Shown here: positions 1-9,080 of the stretch, in pieces
Layout: each line of letters opens with the position of its first letter
How positions within the stretch are numbered: the first letter of the stretch is position 1
DNA from: Pseudoduganella lutea
Lineage (GTDB): Bacteria; Pseudomonadota; Gammaproteobacteria; Burkholderiales; Burkholderiaceae_D
Direction: 5' to 3'
Length of the DNA: 64,000 nucleotides
Assembly: GCF_004209755.1 (NCBI RefSeq)
Contig: NZ_CP035913.1
Coordinates: forward strand, 6,076,001 to 6,140,000
Made by a program: the position numbers and the translations under genes
Notes under the pieces: model-generated
What the model was told of the DNA's origin: nothing
The model's input: the letters and a program-made list of their open reading frames with translations, nothing else
The model's database searches: none

Positions 1-1
1 G

Positions 2-430
2 GCCGACCTGGAAAAAGCAATCGCACTTGCCGTGGCTGCCCATGCGGGGCAGAAGGACAAAGCCGGCAAGCCCTACATCCTGCACCCGCTTCGCGTCATG
101 CACCGGTGCACGAACGAAACGGAGCAGATGGTCGCGGTCTTGCATGACGTGCTCGAAGATACCGACATAACAGGTGCCGACCTGCGCCGGCAAGGTATCC
201 CGGACGAGGTCATACGCGCGGTGGAATGCCTCACGAAGCGGGAAGGGGAAGCCTATGAAGCGTTCATTTCCCGCGTCAGCACCGATCGCCTGGCCCGGCG
301 CGTAAAAATCGCGGACCTGCTCGAGAATCTCGACGGTTCCAGGCTGGCGTCCTTTGGCGAGCACGATGCGGCGCGCATGGCGCGGTATGTCGCTGCGCTG
401 GCGCGTTTGCGTGCGGAAGAAAACCTGTAA
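2..430 (+). CDS. HD-domain (p)ppGpp-hydrolase-like protein, 5' end outside window
   Basis: The reading frame is open from base 2, so the gene begins upstream of the window; an internal GTG at 32 is not needed as a start. The visible 142 residues match the N-terminal metal-dependent HD hydrolase domain of RelA/SpoT enzymes: a GQ..KAGKPYILHPLRV stretch followed by the paired His-Asp in LHDVLEDT. No synthetase or TGS domain follows, because the protein stops about 90 residues after the HD motif. It is therefore a single-domain enzyme like small alarmone hydrolases or related nucleotide pyrophosphohydrolases. The substrate is inferred from the family only. Confidence 0.75.
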   Translation, partial: ADLEKAIALAVAAHAGQKDKAGKPYILHPLRVMHRCTNETEQMVAVLHDVLEDTDITGADLRRQGIPDEVIRAVECLTKREGEAYEAFISRVSTDRLARRVKIADLLENLDGSRLASFGEHDAARMARYVAALARLRAEENL

Positions 431-476
431 CGGGCGTGCCAGCCGATCGCAGGGTAAAGTGACCGCCAGCCGGTTT

Positions 477-1760
477 TCAGCTGCCCGCGCGCAGGACGCG
501 CGGTTCGACTTCGCCACCCCGTATAGCGTTGCGCCCGCCACGCTTGGCCGCGTAGAGCTGGGCATCGGCGGCGTCGATCAGCTTTCCGGCCGATACGGGC
601 GGCTCCGTGTGCATGACTGGCACGGTGGCAATGCCGAAGCTGGCCGTCGCCGACACGGCCTTGCCGGACTCCACGCGGCTGATGGCGCACGCGAAGGCAA
701 GGCGGATGCGTTCGGCCAGCGCATGGGCGCCAGCGAGGTCGGTTTCCGGCAGCACCAGCAGGAACTCCTCGCCGCCGTAGCGCACCACGCGGTCGACCGT
801 CTCGCGCGTCATCGCCATCAGCATGCCGGCGAAGTCGGCCAGTATCAGGTCGCCCGCCGTGTGACCATGCGTATCGTTGATCCGCTTGAAATGGTCGATG
901 TCGCACAGGATCACGGAGAGGGCGGTACCGTAGCGGCGGGCGCGGGCCAGTTCCGCATCGAGCAGGCCCTTGTGCAGCACGCGGCGGTTGTAGCAGCCGG
1001 TCAGCGGGTCGCGGTCGGCCTGCTGCCGCTCGAGCACGGCGGAACGGTACTGTTGCCGTTGCGCGAGGTTGAACCGGATCGCGGCGATATAGCCGAGCGC
1101 ATTGGCGAGGATCAGCAGCAGCACGAGCGTCAGCAGGTCGTCGGCTTTCAGGAAGCCCTGCACGGCAAGCATCGTGCCGAACACCACGCTGGAACCGACC
1201 CCGATCGCCACCGAATACATGAAGCGGTTCGGGAAGTTGACGTAGACGGCCATCAGGATGAGGGCCTGCGACATCGTGTTCCACGGCAGCGCTTCCGGCT
1301 GGAACCAGGCCACCACCATGAAGACGCCCAATGCCGCGACGAGCAGCGCACAGGCGGCCGCGATGGAAACGCGGACCGATCCGGGGCGGCGGGTAATGGC
1401 GTAGTGACCACCCAGTGCCACGCCAGCCACCAACACGCGCAGGCCCACGAGGAACCATGCGACGTTCGTGTCGCCCAGCGTGGCCAGGTCGGTCACGCCA
1501 AACAGCACGTAGAACGCCGCGGCGAACAGCAGGCTGCCCTTCAACTGGGCATTGCGTTGCGGTAGCAGGTGATGGATGAAACGGTCCTCGACCGCCGGGT
1601 CGTCGAATTCGGCGCGCCGGCGGTCGATCGTGAGGCTGGGTGTGGACAGGTCGAGGGACGGCACGGGCATCTCCGGCAGCCAGCCGGCGCGGTGCGCCAC
1701 TGGCTGGACTGGTTGTACATCAAAAGTCTTGTAACAAGCGTTTTGAAGTCCCAACAACAC
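477..1760 (-). CDS. membrane-bound diguanylate cyclase (GGDEF)
   Basis: Makes cyclic di-GMP from two GTP. Residues about 75-235 form several hydrophobic segments, an integral-membrane sensor with no recognised ligand domain. Residues about 255-410 are a GGDEF domain with the active-site signature RYGGEEF and the upstream DIDHFKRINDTHGH motif. The RxxD product-inhibition site normally five residues before GGEEF is not visible. The longest frame starts at a GTG at 1760; an ATG at 1670 is an alternative start giving a protein 30 residues shorter, and neither has a convincing ribosome site. It ends 46 bp from the convergent HD-domain gene. Confidence 0.85.
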   Translation of the reverse strand: MLLGLQNACYKTFDVQPVQPVAHRAGWLPEMPVPSLDLSTPSLTIDRRRAEFDDPAVEDRFIHHLLPQRNAQLKGSLLFAAAFYVLFGVTDLATLGDTNVAWFLVGLRVLVAGVALGGHYAITRRPGSVRVSIAAACALLVAALGVFMVVAWFQPEALPWNTMSQALILMAVYVNFPNRFMYSVAIGVGSSVVFGTMLAVQGFLKADDLLTLVLLLILANALGYIAAIRFNLAQRQQYRSAVLERQQADRDPLTGCYNRRVLHKGLLDAELARARRYGTALSVILCDIDHFKRINDTHGHTAGDLILADFAGMLMAMTRETVDRVVRYGGEEFLLVLPETDLAGAHALAERIRLAFACAISRVESGKAVSATASFGIATVPVMHTEPPVSAGKLIDAADAQLYAAKRGGRNAIRGGEVEPRVLRAGS

Positions 1761-1953
1761 ACGGAGCTTGGGTGGTCGGCGTAAAAAATCGTTCGGGGAC
1801 TCTGCGCTGCCAGCACATCGGCAGCGGGCGATCCGTATTCTAACGCAGTCCTGGGTGAAAAATTGCCGCTAGGATATATTTATTGATGAGATTATCCGGC
1901 AAGTGGTGGATTGCATACACCACCAGTGCCTGTCCGAAAGCTGACAACGCGAC

Positions 1954-3177
1954 TTATCGGCCAGATTCACCGGCGGCCATGCCGCGCTCCGTCCGCAGGC
2001 ATGCCATGAACCGGCCGAGCCGCTCGATCGCTTCCTGGAGTTGCGCGGTGCTGGCCGCATAGGATAACCGCACGTAGAAGTCCGCTTCGCAATGCCCGAA
2101 ATCCTTGCCCGGCGTGAGCGCCACGTGCACTTCCTGCAAGACCCGTTCGCAGAATTGCCAGGACGTCAATCCCGTATCGCGCACGTCGAAGTACACATAG
2201 AAGGCGCCATCCGGCGGCACGGGCACCGGCAGGCCGATGCGCGCGAGGCCGTCGAGCACGAGTTCGCGACGGCGTGCGAATTCCACGCGGCGTTCCTCGC
2301 AGACGGCCAGCGATTCGGGCGTGAAGCACGCCAGTGCCGCCTGCTGGGCGATGGTCGACGGGCAGATATAGTAGTTCTGGGCCAGCCGTTCCATCGTCGG
2401 CACCAGTGCCTCGGGAACCACGCACCAGCCGAGCCGCCAGCCCGTCATGCCGAAATACTTGGAGAAGCTGTTGATGACGATGGCGTCGTCGTCCGACGCC
2501 AGCACCGTGCGCGGCGCATGGCCGGCGGCATCGCGGTCGCCCAGGTTCAGGTAGATCTCGTCGACGATCCGCCAGGCGTCATGCTCGCGTGCCCACGCGC
2601 AGATGGCGTCCAGTTCTTCCGGCAGCACCGAGGTGCCCGTCGGGTTCGACGGTGTCGCCACCATCACGCCGCGCGTGTGCGCCGTCCAGTGGGCGCGCAC
2701 GCTGGCCGCGTCCAGCTGGAAGCGGCTTGCCGCATTCGTCGCCACCAGCCTGACGTCGGCGCCGAAGCTGCTGAGGAACTGGCGGTTGCAGGGATACGAG
2801 GGATCGCCGACGATGACCTGGTCGCCCGGATCGACCAGTGCGGCCGTCACCAGCAGCAGTGCGGCCGAGGCGCCGGCCGTCACGATGATGCGTTCCGGGG
2901 ACAGCGTGAGGCCATGCTCGCGCAGGTAGAACCCGGCAATCGCGGCCCGCAGGGCCGGCAGGCCCAGCGCGGCGGTGTAGGGGAGGGCGCCATCTTCGGC
3001 CGCGGCGGCGGCGGCGCGGAGCACGGCGGCCGGAGCGCCGAAATCGGGCTCGCCGAGGCTCAAGCGGATCACGTCATGGCCAAGCTCGGCCAGGGCTGCG
3101 GCGCGCTTGCCGAACTCCATGGCGAAAAACGGGTCGACGGCTTGCGCGCGTTGGGAAATCTTCATCAGTTCATTCAT
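1954..3177 (-). CDS. pyridoxal-phosphate aminotransferase, class I/II
   Basis: A 407-residue fold-type I aminotransferase of the aspartate/aromatic family. The PLP-binding lysine is Lys240 in NSFSKYFGMTGWRLGW, and the cofactor-binding SNPTG and DEIY motifs lie upstream. The ATG at 3177 was chosen because family similarity begins at once (MNELMKISQRAQAV); the longer upstream frame has no family features and would run into the divergent gene. Donor and acceptor amino acids cannot be told from sequence. It is transcribed divergently from the metallo-hydrolase gene with a 95-bp shared upstream region. Confidence 0.88.
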   Translation of the reverse strand: MNELMKISQRAQAVDPFFAMEFGKRAAALAELGHDVIRLSLGEPDFGAPAAVLRAAAAAAEDGALPYTAALGLPALRAAIAGFYLREHGLTLSPERIIVTAGASAALLLVTAALVDPGDQVIVGDPSYPCNRQFLSSFGADVRLVATNAASRFQLDAASVRAHWTAHTRGVMVATPSNPTGTSVLPEELDAICAWAREHDAWRIVDEIYLNLGDRDAAGHAPRTVLASDDDAIVINSFSKYFGMTGWRLGWCVVPEALVPTMERLAQNYYICPSTIAQQAALACFTPESLAVCEERRVEFARRRELVLDGLARIGLPVPVPPDGAFYVYFDVRDTGLTSWQFCERVLQEVHVALTPGKDFGHCEADFYVRLSYAASTAQLQEAIERLGRFMACLRTERGMAAGESGR

Positions 3178-3272
3178 GCGGTGCAAATGGGAACCCGCTA
3201 GTGTACCCGCTGCGCCGCCAAGGGCAAGGAGCGTAAAATGCCGGACCGCGACGCGACCTTCTTCCCATACCG

Positions 3273-4694
3273 ATGACCCAGCCAGCACTGACCATTTCCC
3301 GCATCCTCCACGCCGGCTACGTGTTTGCCTGCGGCGGCACGCGCATCGCCTTCGATCCCATCTTTGAAAATCCATTCAGCCGCAACTGCCACGCTTTCCC
3401 CGCCGTGCGCTTCGACGTGGACGGCATTCGCCGCCAGCGGTTCGACGCGGTATTCATTTCGCATTTCCACGACGATCACTGCTCGTTCGACAGCCTCGAC
3501 CTGCTGGACCGCGCCACGCCGCTGTACATCTACTGCCTTTTCGACGAGCTGTTCGACATGGTGCGCCAGCTGGGTTTTACCAGCGTGACGCCGTTGCGCC
3601 TGGATGTCCCGGTCGACGTCGGCGCATTCCAGGTGGTGCCCCGCGAAGCGATGGACGCGGACGTGGACTCGATGTTCCAGGTGAAGGCGGCGGGGCTGAA
3701 CGTGCTCAATGTCGTCGATTCGTGGATCGACGACACCACGCTGGCGCCGCTGGTGGCGCAGGGGCCGTGGGACATGGTGCTGTGGCCATTCCAGACGATG
3801 CGCGAGCTCGAGGTGCTGGCGCCGTCGCGCTTCGCCGCCGCGCCGCCGTCACTGCCGGAAGAGTGGATACCCCAGCTGCGCGCGCTGGCGCCGCGCTATG
3901 TCGTGCCCAGTTCCTGCCAGTTCCAGCAGGAGCCATGGTCGTGGTACAACCGCGCGTTCTTCCCGATCTCGTATGCGCGGTTTGCGCAGGAAGTCACGGC
4001 GGCGCTGCCCGCCACCACGGTGGTGCGGCTCGATCCCTCGGTCTCGGTGGCGCTGGATGCCGTGTCGCTGCAGCCGGCGCCGCCGCTCGACTGGGTACTG
4101 CCCATCGGCGAGGGGAATGTGGATTACGCCTATCAGGGCAATGCCGCGCCGCCGCCGACCAGCGACATCGCGCGGCATTTCGCGCCGCTGACGGCAGGGC
4201 AGCATGCGCGTGTGCTCGACTTTTGCCGCATAGGGCTGCCGGACAAATATGGTACGGTGGAACCGGCATCGGAGTACTTCGACGAGCCGCGCACCTGGCA
4301 GCTGTCGGTCTACGATCACGCGGGCGTCGCCACGCACTTCCGCTACCGGCTGGAGCCCGGCGGCCCGGCCACGCCCGACGACGGCGTCACGCCGCCCGGC
4401 TGGACCACCGAGATTCCCGCCGCCCGGCTGTGGGCCGCGCTGGAGGAGGGCGAATCGCTGACGTCGATGTACCTGCGCATCAACGACGCCGTCTTCGATG
4501 CCGATACCGACAGCGCGCTGGCGCAGGCCGACGTCACCGACGATCCGCTGATCCGCTGCCTGTTCAGCGATACCTTCGGCGCCTACCAGGCGGCGCAGTT
4601 GCGCCGGGTGCTGGCGCGTTCGGGATCACCTGGCGCTCAGTTGCCAGCAACTGATTTGCCCAATCCGTTGCCCACTCATTTACCCAACAAATAA
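3273..4694 (+). CDS. metallo-beta-lactamase-fold hydrolase
   Basis: A 473-residue protein whose first third has the metallo-beta-lactamase fold: the zinc-binding HFHDDH motif is at residues 64-69, after a typical beta-strand run ending in AVFISHF. It resembles the UlaG-like branch rather than true lactamases. The C-terminal 200 residues are not recognised. The tail ends in a Pro/Asn-rich stretch that overlaps the 3' end of the convergent orphan gene by 19 bp. Substrate unknown. Confidence 0.75.
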   Translation: MTQPALTISRILHAGYVFACGGTRIAFDPIFENPFSRNCHAFPAVRFDVDGIRRQRFDAVFISHFHDDHCSFDSLDLLDRATPLYIYCLFDELFDMVRQLGFTSVTPLRLDVPVDVGAFQVVPREAMDADVDSMFQVKAAGLNVLNVVDSWIDDTTLAPLVAQGPWDMVLWPFQTMRELEVLAPSRFAAAPPSLPEEWIPQLRALAPRYVVPSSCQFQQEPWSWYNRAFFPISYARFAQEVTAALPATTVVRLDPSVSVALDAVSLQPAPPLDWVLPIGEGNVDYAYQGNAAPPPTSDIARHFAPLTAGQHARVLDFCRIGLPDKYGTVEPASEYFDEPRTWQLSVYDHAGVATHFRYRLEPGGPATPDDGVTPPGWTTEIPAARLWAALEEGESLTSMYLRINDAVFDADTDSALAQADVTDDPLIRCLFSDTFGAYQAAQLRRVLARSGSPGAQLPATDLPNPLPTHLPNK

Positions 4695-5386
4695 AGCGAC
4701 TGGTTCCAGTCGTCCTGCCAGGGACGCAGGAAATCGTGCGACGCGAACGCGCGCTTCAACGGGCCGAGCGGCACGCCATACACATCGTGCAGCCCCAGCG
4801 CCAGCGTGACCGGATTCCATACGGCGTTGCGCTTGGATTTCCTGGCGCTGGCCTTTACGCGCGCGCCATCGTCGCCGAAGATGCCGATCGCGTCGTCGAG
4901 CGACTTTTCCATGTCCAGCCGTACGAGGCGCCCAAAGGCTGCCAGCACGTCGGCCTTGCCGATGCCCTGCTGCGATTCGCTGGCCGCCGGCGCTGGCCTG
5001 GTCGCTTCCGCCGCCGCGTGTTTCAGCTTGCCGGCCAGGCGCTCCACATCCTTCTTCTGGAAGCGCAACTGGTCGAGCGGCCGGCGAAAGCCCGGTTCCG
5101 GCAACCGGGCCACGATCTTGTAGGCGTCCTTCGTCATCGTGATCAGCACATCCTCGCTGCCCGCCGCGAGCCGGGCGATATCGCCCTCGAAGAAGATCGG
5201 CGCCGCATAGCCGCCGTTGGCGTCGCCGAACAGTTCCGGGTACGCGGGGTCGTAGTCCAGCCAGACATAGGGTGTGAGTTCGTGTTCGAGCAGGCGCGCC
5301 AGCGTCCATGGCGTGCCGGTCTGCGTTTCGAGCCAGGCGCAGGCTTCGGCTGTGGTGGCGCGGAAGGGCAGGTCGGTGGTGCTCAT
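4676..5386 (-). CDS. hypothetical protein
   Basis: A 236-residue soluble protein I do not recognise. The ATG at 5386 follows a GAGAG ribosome site; the frame extends 47 codons upstream but with low-complexity sequence. There is no signal peptide or membrane segment. The N-terminal half is acidic and aromatic-rich (PYVWLDYDPAYPELFG). The C-terminal half has a helical Lys/Arg-rich part (ARKSKRN) reminiscent of small DNA-contacting modules, but nothing decisive. It is divergent from the next orphan gene, with about 140 bp between starts. Confidence 0.65.
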   Translation of the reverse strand: MSTTDLPFRATTAEACAWLETQTGTPWTLARLLEHELTPYVWLDYDPAYPELFGDANGGYAAPIFFEGDIARLAAGSEDVLITMTKDAYKIVARLPEPGFRRPLDQLRFQKKDVERLAGKLKHAAAEATRPAPAASESQQGIGKADVLAAFGRLVRLDMEKSLDDAIGIFGDDGARVKASARKSKRNAVWNPVTLALGLHDVYGVPLGPLKRAFASHDFLRPWQDDWNQSLYLLGK

Positions 5387-5525
5387 CGAATCTCTCGGCA
5401 GGAAAGGCGGGCCGCCATTGTAGTGCACGGGCGGCGATCGGGGGCCTGGCCCGGCGCCGTTCGGCGATAATACCGCCTCAATGACAAGATGAACGCTGCC
5501 GGCATGCCGGTGCAACGGGAACCAC

Positions 5526-6296
5526 ATGCAAGAGTTGATAGCGCAATTGCTCCGCCTTTACCTGCCTGCGGGCGCACCCGTGCCGCAGGGCCTGGAGGCC
5601 CACCTGGAAGGCCGGGCGACCCACGCCTTCGATCTCGTTAGGGACGGCGCGGTCCGCGCCATCGTCATCCCGTTCGAGCGGCAGCGTGATGCCGACGGTG
5701 CAATGCAGTGGGAGCGGCTGTGCGCCGTGGCCAACGCGCTGCAGGGCGAGCTGGGGCTGCCGGCGCCCGCGGTGAGCATTTCCGGCGCGGCCGGGTTTCG
5801 CCTGTGGCTGTCGTTCGAGCGGCCGATGCCGATCGTCCAGGCGCAAGTACTGCTCGACCTCGTTCGCACGGCGTACTGCCCTGACATGCCGCCGCTTACC
5901 GGCATTGGCGCGCCGATTGAGCTGCCGCCATGCCGCAACGCGGCGACGGACAAGTGGGCGGCATTCATCCACCCCGGCATGGGGGCCTCGTTCGCGGACG
6001 AGCCGGCGCTGGACATGATGCCGCCGCTCGCCGCGCAAGTCGCCTTCCTGCAAGGCTTGCAGCCGATCGACGACGAGCAGCTCCGGCATGCGCTCGACAT
6101 CCTGCAGGCGGCGCAGCCGGAGACGGTGCCCGCACCCGCGCCCCGCGCTGCCGCCACGGAGCACGCGCCGGTTGCGCCCGCCGGCGATGTGCCTGCCGGG
6201 CTGCTGCTGAAGGACGCCACGCTCGAGGATATCGTGCGCCACCTGCACGCCAGGAACATCGAGCCGACGTTCCGGCATGTGCTGCCACGCGACTGA
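5526..6296 (+). CDS. hypothetical protein, possible degenerate archaeo-eukaryotic primase-like domain
   Basis: A 256-residue protein with no signal peptide. Residues about 35-125 follow the order seen in archaeo-eukaryotic primase (AEP) domains: a hydrophobic strand where catalytic acids would sit, a helix, then a GAAGFRLWLSFERPMP segment resembling the SG-G-H-W-FFE strand of TOTE/LigD-type primases. The usual DxD pair is replaced (IVIPFE) and the conserved His is Arg, so if related it is catalytically dead. The C-terminus is Ala/Pro-rich, then ends in a short helical segment. Fold assignment is tentative; function unknown. Confidence 0.6.
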   Translation: MQELIAQLLRLYLPAGAPVPQGLEAHLEGRATHAFDLVRDGAVRAIVIPFERQRDADGAMQWERLCAVANALQGELGLPAPAVSISGAAGFRLWLSFERPMPIVQAQVLLDLVRTAYCPDMPPLTGIGAPIELPPCRNAATDKWAAFIHPGMGASFADEPALDMMPPLAAQVAFLQGLQPIDDEQLRHALDILQAAQPETVPAPAPRAAATEHAPVAPAGDVPAGLLLKDATLEDIVRHLHARNIEPTFRHVLPRD

Positions 6297-6313
6297 CCCG
6301 GACGCGGCTTCGC

Positions 6314-7021
6314 TTACTTCCTGCTCTTGGCCTTGTCCCCGCCGGCAAACTGTTCGATCCTTGCCGTCGGCCCGGACACGATCAGCAGGTCGGCCGGCAG
6401 GATGCGGGTTTCCGGCCGGGCATGCTGGAAGTCCTCGTTGGCGCGCTTGACGCCGACGACGGTCACGCCGTGGCGCGTGCGCACATGCGATTCGGCCAGC
6501 GTCACGTTGTGCGTGTCCGCCGGCGCATGGATCTTGGCGATCGCGAAACCATCCTCGAACTCGATGAAATCCATCATCCGGCCCGTGATCAGGTGCGCCA
6601 CGCGTTCGCCCATGTCCGCTTCCGGATATACGACATGATGCGCGCCGATGCGCTGGGCGATCTGGCCGTGTTCGGGCGTCAGCGCCTTGACCCAGATATC
6701 CTTGATGCCCAGTTCCGTGAGCACCATCAGCGTCATGAGGCTGGCCGCGAGGTCCGAGCCGATCGCCACGATCGCGTGGGAAAAATCGGCCACGCCCAGT
6801 TGCAGCATGACGTTCTCATTGGTCGAATCGGCCTGCACGGCATGCGTGAGGCGGTCGCCCCACACCTGCACCAGCTCTTCCTTCTTGTCGACGCCCATCA
6901 CGTCGTGGCCCAGGTGCATCAGCGATTGCGCGACCGCGCCGCCGAACCTTCCCAGGCCGATGACGATGACGCTGTCGCTGGCCGAAAACGCGAACTGCTC
7001 CGTAAAAATCCTACCCCACAA
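6314..7021 (-). CDS. ktrA: KtrA/TrkA-type potassium uptake regulator (RCK subunit)
   Basis: Cytoplasmic gating ring of a K+ uptake channel. The N-terminal RCK_N Rossmann domain carries the nucleotide-binding GLGRFGG at residues 22-28 and an acidic VDKKEE loop at the end of beta-2. The C-terminal RCK_C domain starts near residue 150. Start: GAGGAG lies 7 nt before a TTG at 7021, giving a 235-residue protein whose first codons overlap the end of ktrB by 11 bp. The longer ATG-initiated frame at 7084 lies entirely inside ktrB. Translational coupling to the pore gene is likely. Confidence 0.88.
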   Translation of the reverse strand: MWGRIFTEQFAFSASDSVIVIGLGRFGGAVAQSLMHLGHDVMGVDKKEELVQVWGDRLTHAVQADSTNENVMLQLGVADFSHAIVAIGSDLAASLMTLMVLTELGIKDIWVKALTPEHGQIAQRIGAHHVVYPEADMGERVAHLITGRMMDFIEFEDGFAIAKIHAPADTHNVTLAESHVRTRHGVTVVGVKRANEDFQHARPETRILPADLLIVSGPTARIEQFAGGDKAKSRK

Positions 7022-8342
7022 TTGGATGCTCCTCAGGAAAACGATAAGGCATGCGCCGTTCGCCGATGACCAGCGACGTGGCAAGCGTGATGGTGCCGAC
7101 GCGGCCGAAGAACATCAGCAGCGCCAGCACGAACTGGCCCGCCGGCGGCAGGTCGGCGGTGATGCCCGTGGACAGGCCGGCGCTGCCGAAGGCGGCGATC
7201 ACCTCGAAGATCACCTGGTCGGTCGGGAAATGCGAGATGCGCAGCAGTGCGATGGTGCCCACGGCGACGATCACGCTGCCGACGACCAGCACCGTGATGG
7301 CCTGCCGCTGCGCCGAAGCGCCGACGCGGCGGCCGAATGCCTCGGTATCGGCATGGCCCTTCGCCTCGGCGATCACGAGCAGCACGAGGATCATCACCGT
7401 GCCCACCTTCACGCCGCCGGCGGTACCGGCGCTGCCGCCGCCGACGAACATCAGGAAGTAGTGCAGGGCCCAGGTCTCCGGCGTCAGCGCACCGATGTCC
7501 ACCGTGTTGAAGCCCACGGTGCGCGCGGAAGCCGACATGAACAGGCTGTTCAGCAGCTTCTCCGCGATGGACATGGGGCCGAAGGTCCGCGCATTGTCCC
7601 ACTCGAACAGCAGGATGGCGACAAAGCCGCTGGCGACGAGTACCAGCGTGCCGGCCAGCGTCAGCTTGGTGTGCAGCGACCAGTGGCGCGGATCGCGGCA
7701 GCGGTCCCGCAGATCGTTCAGGATGGGGAAGCCGATGCCGCCGACCACCGCGGCGATCATGACCGGCAGCAGCACCAGCGCGTCGCCCGCATAGCGGATG
7801 AAGCCATCCGCATGGATCGAGAACCCGGCATTGTTGAAGGCCGACACGGCATGGAAGAAGCCGCTCCACGCGGCGTCGCCCCAGGCCATGTCGTGGCCGA
7901 AACGCATCCTTAATGTGAGGAGTGTGCCGATGACGAGCTGCGACAGGATCGTCACGCCGAGCACCAGCTTCGCCACGCTGGAAATGTCGCCGACCCACAG
8001 CGAGCGCGTTTCGGTCTGCGTCACCAGCCGCGTGCGCAGCCGCGGCGAGCGGTTCACCATCAGGCCGAGCAGCGTGGCCGCCGTCATCATGCCGAAGCCG
8101 CCCAGCTGGAACATGACCATGATCGTCGACTGGCCGAACACCGACCAGTAGGTGCCGGTGTCGACCAGCACGAGGCCCGTCACGCAGATCGCGGACACGG
8201 ACGTGAAGAAGGCCACCATCGGCGGCGCCGGCACGCCGGCGGCGCGCGCCACGGGCAGCATCAGCAGCAGCGTGCCGATCGCGATCGCCAGGGCAAAGCC
8301 CAGGATGACCGTGCGCGCGGGGTGGAGGACTGTCTGTTTCAA
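7011..8342 (-). CDS. ktrB: KtrB/TrkH-type potassium transporter pore subunit
   Basis: A 443-residue inner-membrane K+ translocating subunit of the TrkH/KtrB superfamily. Four repeated membrane-pore-membrane units are visible, with selectivity-filter-like glycines in SAICVTGL, SAFNNAGFS, ASARTVGFNT and AAFGSAGLSTG. It overlaps the RCK subunit gene, confirming a Ktr pair rather than the larger Trk system. The upstream 268 bp hold a hairpin repeat and no obvious K+-responsive element. Confidence 0.9.
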   Translation of the reverse strand: MKQTVLHPARTVILGFALAIAIGTLLLMLPVARAAGVPAPPMVAFFTSVSAICVTGLVLVDTGTYWSVFGQSTIMVMFQLGGFGMMTAATLLGLMVNRSPRLRTRLVTQTETRSLWVGDISSVAKLVLGVTILSQLVIGTLLTLRMRFGHDMAWGDAAWSGFFHAVSAFNNAGFSIHADGFIRYAGDALVLLPVMIAAVVGGIGFPILNDLRDRCRDPRHWSLHTKLTLAGTLVLVASGFVAILLFEWDNARTFGPMSIAEKLLNSLFMSASARTVGFNTVDIGALTPETWALHYFLMFVGGGSAGTAGGVKVGTVMILVLLVIAEAKGHADTEAFGRRVGASAQRQAITVLVVGSVIVAVGTIALLRISHFPTDQVIFEVIAAFGSAGLSTGITADLPPAGQFVLALLMFFGRVGTITLATSLVIGERRMPYRFPEEHPIVG

Positions 8343-8466
8343 GGTTCAGGCACCGGCATGGTGGCAAAGACCGACATGGTAATCGATGCCGCCGGTCCCG
8401 CCTAATCCCATGTGCCCGTCAGCAGCAACCGGTTTCCGCTTAGAAAATCGGTAACATCAGGCGAAG

Positions 8467-8539
8467 ACCGGTGTCCGACACATTTTCCGGATGAAGCGCC
8501 CGGAAAAAGTGTCCGACACCACGCATGACAGACACCGGT
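8467..8539. repeat. intergenic hairpin repeat (GTGTC-N-GACAC family), copy 1
   Basis: Two 21-bp arms (8470-8490 and 8500-8520) are inverted repeats with two mismatches and a 9-base loop. Each begins or ends with a GGTGTCNGACAC half-palindrome. An outer 9-bp perfect inverted repeat, ACCGGTGTC (8467-8475) and GACACCGGT (8531-8539), encloses the structure. A related element lies at 40014-40113. It sits in the gap between the ktrB start and the end of the TerB-like gene. There is no U-run, so it is not a standard terminator. Confidence 0.8.
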
Positions 8540-8610
8540 TGTTTTGAAACATTTCCAGTCAAGTGATAACTAAGCGGCGCCTGTACCGGTACGTGTTGCC
8601 GGCGCTGCCG

Positions 8611-9015
8611 TCACGCCGGCACCGGTTCGCCCTGTGCATCCGGTATCCAGCACTCGCCGGCGCGGGCCACCAGCAGGCGCTCGGCGTGGGCCAGCCGCGC
8701 ATCCGCCTCGACGATGTTGAGCATCGCCACCAGCAGCTGGCGCTGCAGGCCTGGGTCGGTGATTTCGCCAAGCACGCTGTCCAGCAATGCCGGGCCGATT
8801 TCCACTGCGCCGTGGCGCACCGTGCCGCCCAGCATGTCGCTGCACAGTTCGTCGAGCACTTCGCTGAACAGGGTCCAGTCGATGCCCAGGTCGCTCAGCA
8901 CGGGAGCGTCTTTCAGCACCTGCAGTTCGGCCGGGTCGAGGTGGCCATCGACCACCATCGACAGGGCCAGGAGGCGGGCGCGGGCCTGCGGGCTGTTTGT
9001 TTCATACGGTCGCAT
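8611..9015 (-). CDS. TerB-like (tellurite-resistance/DjlA-type) helical protein
   Basis: A 134-residue all-helical cytoplasmic protein. The pattern ALSMVVDGHLDPAEL...VLKD, with paired acidic loops, and a second LLVAMLNIVEADARLAHAE half resemble the TerB fold. The ATG at 9015 has AAAGGAAC five bases upstream; an in-frame ATG at 9036 is the alternative. It lies 65 bp downstream of terC on the same strand, which fits a Ter-type stress/metal module, but no TerD, TerE or TerA is present. Assignment is by pattern, so moderate. Confidence 0.6.
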   Translation of the reverse strand: MRPYETNSPQARARLLALSMVVDGHLDPAELQVLKDAPVLSDLGIDWTLFSEVLDELCSDMLGGTVRHGAVEIGPALLDSVLGEITDPGLQRQLLVAMLNIVEADARLAHAERLLVARAGECWIPDAQGEPVPA

Positions 9016-9080
9016 TTCAGTTCCTTTGTTGGTCATGCGGCCCCACCGGGGCCGCGTCGTCATTACATTGATCAGGGCGA

